Source: Lenzites betulinus (lineage: Eukaryota; Basidiomycota; Agaricomycetes; Polyporales; Polyporaceae). Taken from it: a stretch of 64,000 nt of DNA. The notes under the pieces are model-generated. The model saw only the letters and a program-made list of their open reading frames with translations, was not told where the DNA came from and did no database searches. Shown here one piece after another: positions 50,461-61,209 of this stretch. A program made the position numbers and the translations under genes. The stretch is from NCBI GenBank assembly GCA_022264855.1, contig JABYQU010000040.1, forward strand, positions 248,001 through 312,000, given 5' to 3'. How positions within the stretch are numbered: the first letter of the stretch is position 1; each line of letters opens with the position of its first letter.

Positions 50461-51896
50461 TCACAGCCCTGTCAACATCGTCGGCGCACCAAACTCCCCC
50501 GATCCCTCCCTTGGCCGCTTACTCGCTCGTGCGTCCTCCCCATCCGTCGCGGCGCCCGCGTCTTCCGCGTCCTCGTCACTCGCGTTGAGGTCGAGCTCGA
50601 TGTCCCACACCGGGCTCGGCGGGCGTTTGCGTGGATTCGACGTCGTGGCCCCAACGGGAGCCGGGCCAGCCTCCGGGTCTGGCGACGCGTTGAGGTCGAG
50701 CTCAATGTCCCACGCTGGGCTTGGTTCGCGCGGGACCCGCGGTCGGGGCGCGGGTGGCGGGCCCATCGCGTCTGTGACATTCGCATCGACCCCCGAACCG
50801 CCGACGCCGTCCGCGCGCTCCGGCTGAGGCGTTTGGGACGCGCGGAGCTGCAGCTGGGTAGCGACGGGGAGCGCGCTGGTGCTGCTGTTGCGGAAGGGCT
50901 TGTTGAACGCGTCTTGGATGCGTTTCGCTTTCACTTGACCGAACCCAGGGAGATTCTGCAGCTGCTCGGACGAGGCGTGGGCGATTGCTGCGAAGCTCTG
51001 TGGTGCGAAGAGGGTTAAGGGCATCGTACGAAGCATACTGAGAAAGATACTGACGCCAAAGGAAGTCCGCAGGGTCTCGACATCCGTCTTGTTTACCTTG
51101 CTGATGCTGGTGAGCGCGGTGCGCAGGATGGAGCGGTAGTCTTTGTCTACGCGCTCCTTTATCATGTCAGGAGGCCTGTGTTCAAACTGTTTGTATGTTG
51201 ACAGATAGTAGCCGGCCTCCTCAGCACTAACGCAAATAAATCAATGGGCTCGGTGTCAAGCAGTACTCGAGCTTACTTCCACGCAACCATGATGGTTATC
51301 TCATTGATTAAGCATATCTGTGGTATGCTGTTAGAGGAATGAGCTCTGACAGAAAGGATCATTTTACCTTGGTCAATTCACGTAGCGGATCTTGATGCTC
51401 GCTCTGCAAAGGTGAGGTATCCTGCGTTGAAGAAAGTTCGACAAGGAAAAATTTGATGTTACATACCACATCACACATCAACAGCAGTATACGGAGGTTA
51501 TAAGAGTGTCCCAACTTCTCTATTCGTTGGTGAATATACTCTGGGTGCAACCTGTGGTAGCGCAGGCTGACATATGTTTAAATGTCAACAGACGCACTTC
51601 CCCGGCTGAAGCATTATATGTACCTACCTGAGGAACAGAACGCCAGTGGTTCTTCCTACCTGATAGTCCGCCACGATCTCACCGAACTCTTTGCCGACAT
51701 TCCTCACGCACTCAAGAATAGGATTACCTCTCTGTCATGACACACAAGAAATATGGTGAGCAGAGATCGACAATGAGTCAGGTGAGGGATGACCTACCTG
51801 ACAAGGATTGATTATGATGTTATTTCCTGAACCAGGAACTACTACCGGAGGCTTTGTGGGTACACTTGGCCTTGACACGTTGCTTGACGAAGCCAT
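50461..51896 (-). CDS. RAD10: RAD10/ERCC1 subunit of the structure-specific DNA repair nuclease
   Basis: Non-catalytic partner of XPF/Rad1 in nucleotide excision repair and single-strand annealing; nuclear. Exons (complement) 51798-51896, 51628-51731, 51467-51566, 51368-51403, 51277-51317, 51055-51226 and 50461-50997 stay in phase and give 362 aa. The central nuclease-like domain is clear: [71 protein letters not shown] and [17 protein letters not shown]. The helix-hairpin-helix tail follows: [28 protein letters not shown] and [19 protein letters not shown]. The last exon adds about 120 low-complexity residues in which [10 protein letters not shown] occurs twice. The domain is complete. The gene is divergent to the DUF6534 gene. 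Confidence 0.95.
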
Positions 51897-53226
51897 GATT
51901 ACACCCCAAGCCTCAAAGTCCCGTACTACAGCGTACTACGCGTAGTAGTGGCCACCGGGGGTGGCAAGCGACGGCGAGGCGAGTGGGCGGCTGATGCCAG
52001 GGCCAGCGCTGGTCGTGACGGTGCAGGCTGCGGATCTCGATCTGTCTTTTACTCCGCGACGCTTTCTAGCTTGCTTCTTCGCTGTCTTGCTGCATTGTTC
52101 ATAGACCGAAATCACGCTCTCATATACCCCTTCTGCATACTGCGAGAGGCCTGAGTCGGAGTCAAGCCGCACATTGAACAGTGTTTGCCAACCGCGCCGC
52201 TCATATACATTCATCCCGTTTTGCGAGGATCGCCCTCGAAGGTGAGTTCGAGTTCAGGGTCATGTCTATTCCACCCACAGCGATATGTTGATGTGGGTGG
52301 GCCTATGTTTCATTTTTGGCTACTATGACGATCGTCGCCAGACCCGGGAAGTAGTACACCTGGGCCTGAGCGCTGAGCGACTTCGCTGTCTTCTACGGCA
52401 TGACTTTACGCATTCTCGCCCTCTTCTATCGCACGCACACGTCTCCAGAGCCGAGAAGGCGTACGAGCAGTGAATATCAGATGATCTCCCAGGGCCGGAG
52501 AGCGACCCTCGACCGGGTCGCTCCTTCGCCAGGAAGGGCCCGTTTCGGATGATCCATTAGTCCCGGAAGCGGGCCCCGTCTGGTCTGATGTTCCTCGAGT
52601 GGGCCTCTCTCGTACCCGTCCCGATGTTTCATCCGCTTCCGTCTTAGTAGAGAGGTACTAATCACTCATAAGTGTTGTCCAAGACCATCGCCACGCCGGT
52701 GAGCGTAGCGGAATCAGCGCTAGATATCAGCATCACCTGAACGCCTCAGAGATCTATCCGCTTCTTGCGTTATGCACTATGACCTACTATGACCGGCGAA
52801 AATCCCCCCGCTCACTCGCTCTGGGTATGTTGCCCATTGTTCCGAGTGTTGACGAAACACGCGGACGTTTGGAGCCTCCGGCGCAATGTCTCACATTCGC
52901 CGGTCTCGGCAGATTGATAGACGGATTTCCAATGTTTACCGTTGCGGACATCCGGTGCTATGACATTGGCACGGTTTGACTTGTTGGGATGGAAATGGCC
53001 GCCCACTAGTCTACTAGCACATACTAGGCTGATCTCACCTCCACGGTAACTGTGAGACCTCTTGAGCGATAGTATATATCATGTCCGCCCCGGTTCCGAA
53101 GTGGCCCTTTGCTCCACCTCCTGTCCCTTCACGACCTTGACGCGTCTCGGTGGACCGCAGATCCTTACTTGGGACCTGGCATCGAGTAGCATCCGTTCTC
53201 CGTTTCTGACACTGCTGTTATCTAAG
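51897..53226. other. Divergent intergenic region RAD10/DUF6534, with a hairpin at 52500-52523
   Basis: About 1.33 kb that should hold the RAD10 and DUF6534 promoters. A perfect 9-bp stem, GAGCGACCC (52500-52508) and GGGTCGCTC (52515-52523), with a 6-nt loop, lies near the middle and may be a palindromic protein-binding site. I see no supported gene. Confidence 0.45.
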
Positions 53227-55425
53227 ATGTCGACGCTGGAAATGCCCGGTCCGACTGTGGGCGCGATGCTGATTGGTGGAATTGTGGGGGCATCGTGAGT
53301 AGTTCAAGCTCTCGAGCCGCAGAAATTATTGACCTCAAACCATGCATTCAGCCTCTACGGCCTCACTTGCTCGCAAGGCTACATGTACCTGACCCGCAGC
53401 CAGAATGATTCTCTTTGGATGCGTCTCTATGTGAGCTACGCATGTTCTCCTCCGCGGTGTTTTGGAAATTCACATGCTATTGCTTGCCCAGATGCTGGGT
53501 ATATGGTAAATCCCCCACTCAGTTCTGACCGCCCGGACAGCAAGACTAAGCTCGAGACTGGCCAGGATCTTGGACTCGGTGTGCTTGGTTTTTGTCGGAC
53601 ACATCATCTACTACCAGTTTATCACGCGTTGGGGCGACCCGACCGTTTTCGAGACCCCTATATGGCAAGTCGCGCTTCTTCATCCCGTACGCATCGTCTA
53701 ATGCAGAAACCTACTTAGGAGCTTTGTGGTGCGTTTCTTCATCACTGCTGAGCGAGCTGATTGTCTAAAGCGTAACCTCGACAGGTTTTGATCCTTTTCA
53801 CGGTAAGGACGAGCTACAAATATAATTCAAGCTCGCTCGCTCACACCAACATCAGGCCCTCGTAAGCTTCTCGGTACGGGGGTATGTTAAGCGTTTGCAC
53901 TCCGGGGGTCGTATCAAGCGGTACTGACATCGTACACGTTCTAGCATGTACCTCAAGGGCGTCTGGCACCGTACGCATCTTGAATTACCCGTCCATTCAG
54001 CAACTGACGGTTAACTATCACAGTCAGCCACCAGAACCCATTGCTCGTGGGTGGACTGGTACGTCATTCGCATCTTTCGATCCAGACGAGAACTCACTTT
54101 TACTTTAGACCTTGCTTTCGGTCTTCGACTTTGGTGGGTAATGAACAATCCGTCGTCGACTTTCGCTGATGACAACGCTATCGACCTCGCAGCCTGCGGC
54201 ATCAGTGAGTTCTTCGTGTCTCATTTTGTATCCAATCTCCTCACTGCGTGCATCAAGTTCTCACCGTCAAAGCGTAAGCTAGCCGTACTATTTTAAAGAT
54301 CCCACCTGCTAAATCAGCGCCGTCGCCAGTGCCAACGTCCAGGCCGGGAACCTCGACAGCCTCAAGGTCAGTTCCCCCCATCGTCTAGCTGCGGCAATTC
54401 GCTCATCGTGCGTCCCAGGTGCCCCTCTACCTCAACTTCGCCTCCGCGGTCATCGCAGACGGAGCGGTCGCAATAACGCTTTTGTCTCTGATGCGGAATA
54501 CCCGCACGGACCCACGGTGCGAATGAAGTCGGTTTGTTCCACGGAGCTTAGCTGACTTACAGTGTCTGTGCAGGAACGATTCGGGGTTCGCGCGGATCAT
54601 GGTGTATACTGTGAACACTGGTGCGTCCCAAAGTTCGCCCGAGTCCAGACGTATAATGCTGACGGGTACGGATTTATCCAGGCTTGCTGACAGCGTATGT
54701 TCTCTCAATTATTGTCTACTGCTGAAGTGTGTCTTAAGATGTTCTCGCTCACAGTGGTGACGCCGCGATTGCCCTGATCACTGTACGTTCTGGCAGCCCA
54801 TCTTGGCTACCAACGAGCCAATCTGATGAACCGCCCCACCAGTACGCTGCGATGCCGCATAACTACGTCTTCATCATGCCCTTCATGGTCTTGAGTCACT
54901 GTATGTCCATCATTCTGCTATTCCTTTGTTCTTCAATGCCTCACCGCACGCACCTCACACAGTCTACACCAACGCGATCTTTGGCTCGTACGTGCCCTCA
55001 TCCCCTCTCTCGTCCCCTCAGCCCGGGTACTGACAACGGCGCGATCACCCGTAGACTGAACGCGCGCCCGCACGGGAAGCACGGCGAGCACTCTGTCTCT
55101 CTGTCTCTGGGCATGAACGCCGTAGGCTCTCCGCCGCGCTTCCCGACGACGTCCGGCTCGCACAATTCTCCGCAAGTCAGCGTGCGTGTCCTCCGTCGCC
55201 TGATCACGCTTCTTGTCTGCGTGTCTATCAGAATATGGATGCTGATGCTGCGCGGACACAACAGATCGGGATTCCAATCCACACAGTGGTGGAGACGAAG
55301 ACGGACTCAATGAATGACAACTTCGACCACAAGTGCGTCCAGTCTCTGCTTGCCTTTCTTTGAAACATGTCGGCATAGTGCTTATTACTTCGCGCAGGCA
55401 CTACGCCATCCCTCATGCGATGTAG
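53227..55425 (+). CDS. DUF6534-type multi-helix membrane protein
   Basis: Fungal membrane protein of the DUF6534 family (predicted seven helices, function unknown). Clear exons: 53227-53294, 53352-53430, the exon ending at 53664 (LARILDSVCLVFVGHIIYYQ), 53719-53728, 53785-53802, 53856-53881 and 53945 onward (MYLKGVWHRTHL). Later exons encode PLYLNFASAVIADGAVAITL, FARIMVYTVNTGLLTA, ALITYAAMPHNYVFIMPF and FYTNAIFGSLNAR, and the end is HYAIPHAM with a TAG at 55423-55425. The order matches the family from first helix to tail. The splice near 53431-53550 needs a 14-nt microexon, and the stretch 54010-54360 is unresolved. The intron at 53665 is GC-AG (GCAAGT). Probably intact, but exact exons need transcripts. 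Confidence 0.72.
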
Positions 55426-55936
55426 AGGACGTCGCACGCCACACCGCACAAAACAATCATGCGGAGCTGCTGTACTATGGAACCAGCCCGCCATCTGCAT
55501 GGTGCTGTCCTAGGCACTGGGTGGTTGTGTAGGCGCAACGCGCTAGATGCTAGTTACATTATACAAAGACGTATATGTACTCCGCCTCCAATCTGTAATG
55601 CACGCTCTTTTCCCTCGTACTTTCCTTCGAATGCTATACTCTACGTTGTTCGCTCCACGCGTGCTCTCGCCCCTCCTAATCTTGAAGCTTGGAAGTTGGC
55701 CATGTACTACTGGCAGCCGACACAGAGCAGAGGAGGAGGAAAGAGTGGACGACCCCGCGTTGGATCCGATAAGCTAGCGATACAGTAACGTGTTGTACAA
55801 ATAACCTGGTATCTTCCTTCCACCCTGGTATCTCCCCGCAACGCGTGCGCGGAACCCAAAACGGTACTCGTGCAACCCCTGGGCCAGAAAGAATCAAGCA
55901 AGAAAGGAAAGAAGGCGAAAGCGAAACACCCCGACT
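55426..55936. other. Intergenic, convergent 3' ends
   Basis: About 510 bp between the stops of the DUF6534 gene (+) and the second DUF6533 gene (-), expected to be their 3' UTRs. No gene or strong repeat seen. Confidence 0.5.
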
Positions 55937-57748
55937 CTATCGGAGCCGCGCCCCGATGTTCTGATCCTCCCGCTCGATCGCGTACATCTCGAGGTCGAAT
56001 GCCTCTGTGCGCGGGTAGCATCCTTCCGCTTCGCTGCTAGTAGGCGAGCCCCGCACGTCACTGGGGAAGCGGAAGCGCGGCGCAATGGGGGAGGTGGCCG
56101 CGGACCAGTGCGGCGGGTCCCAGGTGAGGTCGTCGTCTGGGTTGCGCGAGGCCGCATAGGCTTTGAGGTTGAGTATGAGACGCGCGCCGGCGATGTTCAC
56201 CATCGCGAGGGCAAAACTACACATCGAAAGGGTGTCAGAGGGGAGCGGGTTGAGGGGAGGAGGGGGGCGTACTAGCGTGCGAGACCGAGGAGGTCAGGTC
56301 CAGCGAGGGCCCATACCATGAGGGAAAAGAGGGAGCAAACTGCGCAAAAGGGGACAGCGTTACTAAAGAGGCGCGGAATGTGCTAGGAGTGCGCTTACAT
56401 GTCACAGCAACGAAGTACAACATCCCATCGCGGTACAACAGAAGAGAGAGAGTCGTCAAGGAGTGGTTCTGCCCTTGGTAGATCATGGCAGTTATGGTGA
56501 GACCGAAAAGGAGGGTTTCGAAGAAGACGCTGTAGACGCATCATCAGCGCCGCTGTCCGTCGAAAAGTTGACTGTCAACCACAACATACCTTGGAAGCCA
56601 GATGGCCCAAATATAATTGGGTGCCTGCGTCAAAATCAATCAGCGCTATAGTTCTCGCAGACCGCAGTGACCGAGAGGGTTCTTACGCTGCCCACGCACG
56701 CATGATGATAGGGATGCAAATTCGCTTCCAGGGCCGTCAGCGAAGGGACTTGCTATGACTTTCGGGGACGCACACGTACCGATGATGGGGATGAGTGATG
56801 CGGTAGTGATCCCAGAGGAGATGGCGAAGTTCAGGAACCCTGCGATCCAGAGCACCCAGGCGACCCATGCCCTGCCTTTGAAGATAGCGTAGAGCCTCCA
56901 AGCGACGATTGCTTCGGGAAAGAGAAGGGTGTTAACATCAGCGTGGAGGTGAACTTGGGTCCTAGAGGACGTACCGTGAATCGATATGTAAGACATGATT
57001 GTCACATAGCTCTGTACCACTGTCCAAGCCTTACAGAACTAATCCCAAGTCGTCAGTGGAGGCAGGCTTATCATTTCTCGAAGACATACGGCTATGGACG
57101 CGGCTGCGTTCCCGAAGGATTCTGGATATTGTCGTCAGAGCAGTACCTCGCATTGGGACGACGGTTTAACTCACCATAGATGTCAAGAGCCAGCACAACA
57201 GGACTAAATCGCCGTAAACTTAGCATCGCACCCGCATATAAGTAGAGAGCGTCTCACATGCAGTATCGGTTCTAAAATTTGTCTTAGAAAACATGGGTTG
57301 TTGAACGGTGGGAGGTGACGTACCAGGAGGAATACCGTGGAGACAACGCCTTTCTTGCCTTTCCAGATTAAGTTGACCTAATGTTTCCAGATTAGAGAGA
57401 GGCAAAGTTTCATAGTAGAGAGGTCTCGCCTCATCGGTGAGCTGAAGGAGGTGTGAACATAGCGCGACTGTGAGAAGGAGAAAGATGCGAACCGTGATGA
57501 GGTGGTCGTAGAGCAAGGCAACGAAGCCCACGACTAACGCGAGCCAGGTACATCTAAGCACTCCACACCATCCGCTGCGAACGTCTGAGAAACTCACGAG
57601 TCATAACGCTGCCAACAAAACGTGTAAGCTAGCTCATCCTCGTGTGATCCACGCGCACAAAGCGCAATGCGACTTACCGTACAGCTGACCCATGTTGCAG
57701 AAGCGTTTCGAGCGGCTCGGCGAAGGGTACATCTGGAAGGGAAGACAT
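55937..57748 (-). CDS. DUF6533-type seven-helix membrane protein
   Basis: Predicted fungal seven-helix protein, function unknown. Thirteen exons (complement): 57678-57748, 57493-57553, 57430-57441, 57324-57377, 57258-57271, 57175-57203, 56975-57019, 56780-56911, 56687-56724, 56590-56624, 56399-56529, 56273-56339, 55937-56216; all in phase, 322 aa. It starts MSSLPDVPFAEPLETLLQ. The DUF6533 signature is WLALVVGFVALLYDHLIT, LTDE, VNLIWKGKKG, NRY. Further helices are AWVLWIAGFLNFAISSGI, FFETLLFGLTITAMIY and FCSLFSLMVWALAGPDLL. A polar C-tail of about 90 residues follows (PHWSAATSPIAPRFRF). Exon 3 is only 12 nt (LTDE). The intron after it has a GC donor (GCGAGA), at the same position as the GC-AG intron of the paralogue at 47713. 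Confidence 0.85.
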
Positions 57749-59264
57749 CCCGCAATGCTCAGGTGAAAGTCATCGACCAGTATGGCGGTGGGCGGATGCG
57801 GAGCGGGGACGACGAGCAAATGCTTCCGCGTTTCCTTTTGTTACTTCCTGTAAAACCACATGTGGTCAAATCATGAGGAGACGGAGTTGGGGTGCGGTGC
57901 GGCGAACTCAGGCTGGGCCGTGTTCCTTCTGTTCGAAGGGTCGGGGAACCCACTGCTGTTGGCGCTAGACGCGATAAGGAAAGCTGAACAGACATTGGGC
58001 GCCGGAAGCAAAAAGTGCAAGTGGCATATGCGCACTGCGCAGAGACGAACTCCGCGAAGCCTAGATCACGATGCTGCTAGCGCACGCCGCACGGCGGTCA
58101 TCCGCCGCCCGCCAAATCCCGTTCCGTGATGCTGCCTTGAGGACGCTATTGGAGTAAGCGCAGCGCCCGGGACGAAGCTGCACCAAAGATCCGGCTGTGC
58201 TTTTCCCAGCGTGACGGAGGTATTCCCCGTCATAGGCCTCGTGGCACGTCCAATCCGACTTCTACTGTTGAGAACATCTTGAAGTGGGCGGGGGGAGACT
58301 GTGCACTGTACGACAGTGTTCTAAGGCATCGCCGGATGGCAGTTATCCGCCGTTGTGCTCACCGCTGGGAACAAATCCCCTAACAAGAGGCTGGACCGGG
58401 GCGGAATAGTCCGGTCCGATGCAGACACTAGTAGCAGTCGACAGGGCGATGGTAAGCCCTGCCAGATGTCTCCGACATGGGAGTGCAGCGCCTTGAGGTG
58501 CATTTCCCCGTCCTGAACAACAATAAGCTCCCAACCACACATCACTGAAAAAGCACCTTAGGCCGCGCAATGGTGAGAAAGTAATCTGGGACAGCGGCCC
58601 AAGCATCTGGAAGTATGGATGCCCGATCCGAGGTATACAGCTCCAATGGTGGGTTTCAGACGAGGACTCCACTGCTATCGCACGAATATGCTGATGCCTG
58701 CACTTGGCAGAAGTCAGTGGAACAATTGGAAACCAAGGATATCGGTACTCGCCAACTCGCGGAACATGCCTGGAGTTGTTGCCTCATGCACGAACATATC
58801 ACCATGTAAAACAGGTGAGACTCAGTACGAGTGAAGAAAAGAGTTTCGCGATTGGACTCGAAACGAATGACAGTCACCAGAGCTACCCTGAGCTTCCTGC
58901 AAGCATCCCAGGTCGTGGAGGATGGAAGAGGCTCACTCAGTACTCTCGAGTCTCAGCGGCCAGGCGCAGTGCGAACGGCCACGTGGCGCCGCGTAGCCAT
59001 TTAACCGCCACTTCCAGCACGCACTACTGCATACTGTCTACTAGTACTGCAGTAGACTCAGTTCGGTCAACACCGCACTTCCACAGCCAAATTCATGGGA
59101 TTCAACAAATTTTGGGACTATTCCCTTCGTAACGCATAGCAAGAGTAAAATTATGTATGATATGTGCTCGCTCATCCGCCACCGTGGACGGACAACGCAT
59201 GTCCTCGCCCCATTCACTCACCTCGTTACAGCGTTGACATGCTGCAACGTTGCAGGGGCCAGCA
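57749..59264. other. Intergenic, tandem minus-strand genes
   Basis: About 1.5 kb holding the promoter of the second DUF6533 gene and the 3' region of the hemerythrin-like gene. The short open frames on both strands show no family character. Nothing else found. Confidence 0.5.
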
Positions 59265-60211
59265 CTATGACATGGCATACGGTGAGTACTTCCAATACCT
59301 ATAGAAGAACCCGTCATCTCCCAGAGGAGGCTCGAAATGTACGAAGGAGCGTACCCTGAGTGTTTCTTCGCCAGCATGTAAGGTATGACCAGCTTCCGGA
59401 GAACCCAAGGCATCGGTGGCCAGATGTTCTTATAGTCGGGCTCCGTATGGCTGTTGAGACAACGAAATCGTCTCAGTGATATCACGCGTAGTAGGAGGGG
59501 AACGCACCTGCGCATGTACGGTACGACGAGGAACGGATCGCCGTTCGCCTTGGCGTGCTTCTCCATCGCTTCAACCATGCTTTTACATTCAGCCTCGGTG
59601 AAATTGGCTTCCTTCAGCTTCGATGCGCCTATGTGCACGAGTTCCTCGTTAAAGTGCGTGAACTAGCAGATGTCCAGCGTTATTCTGGCTATACTCAAAT
59701 GGCGGAGAAATCACTACGACGTACCATGATATCCTTGGCCGATAGCATGAGCTCCTTGATGTCTTCCCCGTTGAACTTGGACGTATCCTCGCGAGCGTCC
59801 TTAATCACCACGAGGAATTTGTCTAGGAAGTCGTGGAGCTCCTTGTGTTGGTCGCGTTCGTGGGAGAAGTCCATCTTCTCGTTCAGGATAGGAAACACGG
59901 TCGCTTCCTGGTCATATTGGTAGAAGCCGTTAGATAGGATGTGAATGAAGGACGTCATGTACGTACCTCAGTCTCGTGATGATGAAGGATAGAATGCACC
60001 CACGCTTCACAATATCCAAGGAAGTTCTTGAGATCGTTCGAAGGGGGGTTGTCCAGGAGAGAGACAATGTTCTCGTAGCCCTTCTCGTAGGTCGCATGGG
60101 CTGCAAAGCGCGTTCAAGATTGTGATGAATGCATGCAGAAGGACGGAATAGCATACCTAGCTTCATGTTCCAGTGCAGCAGCTCATACGGATCGGTCGGT
60201 ACGGAGCCCAT
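59265..60211 (-). CDS. Hemerythrin-like (HHE domain) protein
   Basis: Soluble four-helix bundle protein with a hemerythrin/HHE fold, expected to bind a non-haem di-iron centre. Exons (complement) 60157-60211, 59967-60100, 59725-59907, 59508-59662, 59355-59450 and 59265-59298 stay in phase and give 218 aa. Candidate metal-ligand motifs occur in order: LLHWNMKLAHAT, SILHHHETEE, FPILNEKMDFSHERDQHKEL and FTHFNEELVHIGASKLKE. The family C-terminal part follows (EKHAKANGDPFLVVPYMRS, WPPMPWVL, YWKYSPYAMS). The start MGSVPTDPYELLHWN is the only ATG that fits the family. Fungal members are uncharacterised or linked to iron or oxygen sensing. Nothing is broken. Confidence 0.9.
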
Positions 60212-61209
60212 GGTGCAAGGACGTCAGAATAGGGAGGAGCGTAGTTAGGTTCAGCAGAGGTTCTCTGAGTGCTGCCATCGACGTCTGGGGTATAAGAATG
60301 GCGGGTAGCGAGCACCCCTGAAGGCTGAAACCTATGAAGGGCATCGCAAATTTGGCTTGCGACACGCAAGAAAGGAACGTTGTTCTTCGTTTGATGTCGG
60401 AAAGCGGCTTGAGCCTGCGAGGACCTGTACGCCGCCCAGGTTCCAACCCTCAGCGCCCAGCGCCCAGCATGCGGCCAGGCATCACTCAGGGCAGCCTGCC
60501 GGAATCAGCTCGACAACAGGTAAGCTCCAGCGTGCCGTCCATAAGTTATAAACATGAGTTATCAGCGTGTAGACATGCATCTCTTCAACGCTCACGACTC
60601 ATGAGGTTACAGCGCGCACCTGGATCGATTGTGTCCGAGTACATTAAGGCTAAAGCTTGAACTAGAGCTTGAAGCCTCTGCCAATGAGGCGTAGCCGATT
60701 ACGCTGTGCGGTAGAGAAGGATTGCCACATCGACCATCAATGCATCACGGATGGGCGGCCGGGGTCGGACCCGTCGAGCTGTCGAGCTGTGGACGAATTC
60801 GGTTAATATGCGCCGGAAGGTGCACTGATCATGACGTACCCGGACCATAACTTGTTCGTACCTCGGGCGATCTGCGTGAGCGACGTGAGCTGCGAAGTTC
60901 TGAACGTTAATGACCGCACAACGCTCAACGTTCAGTAGTCAGTAGTCAGTAGTCAACACGCATCCTGCGATATCCAACACCGTGGCCGAATAGTCTCGAG
61001 CTTTCGAAAGATATTAGATAGTCTGAAGATCCAAACAGCTCTGCATGATACAACGGAGAACCCGGCTCGGGGTAGCAATCTATGGTAGTAGTACATTTAC
61101 CTTCAACCTCTCGCTTCACTCGATGGACACTTTTAGTATCACGACCCTCGAAGATGGGGACCAGAGAGCACGGCGAACAGGAAGGACAAACCGAGCACAC
61201 TAAGGAGGT
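60212..61209. other. Intergenic with small repeats at 60900-60953
   Basis: About 1 kb between the hemerythrin-like start and the stop of the synthetase, both on the minus strand. It contains three tandem copies of CAGTAGT (60933-60953), next to an inverted pair CTGAACGTT (60900-60908) and AACGTTCAG (60927-60935). No supported gene. Confidence 0.5.
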
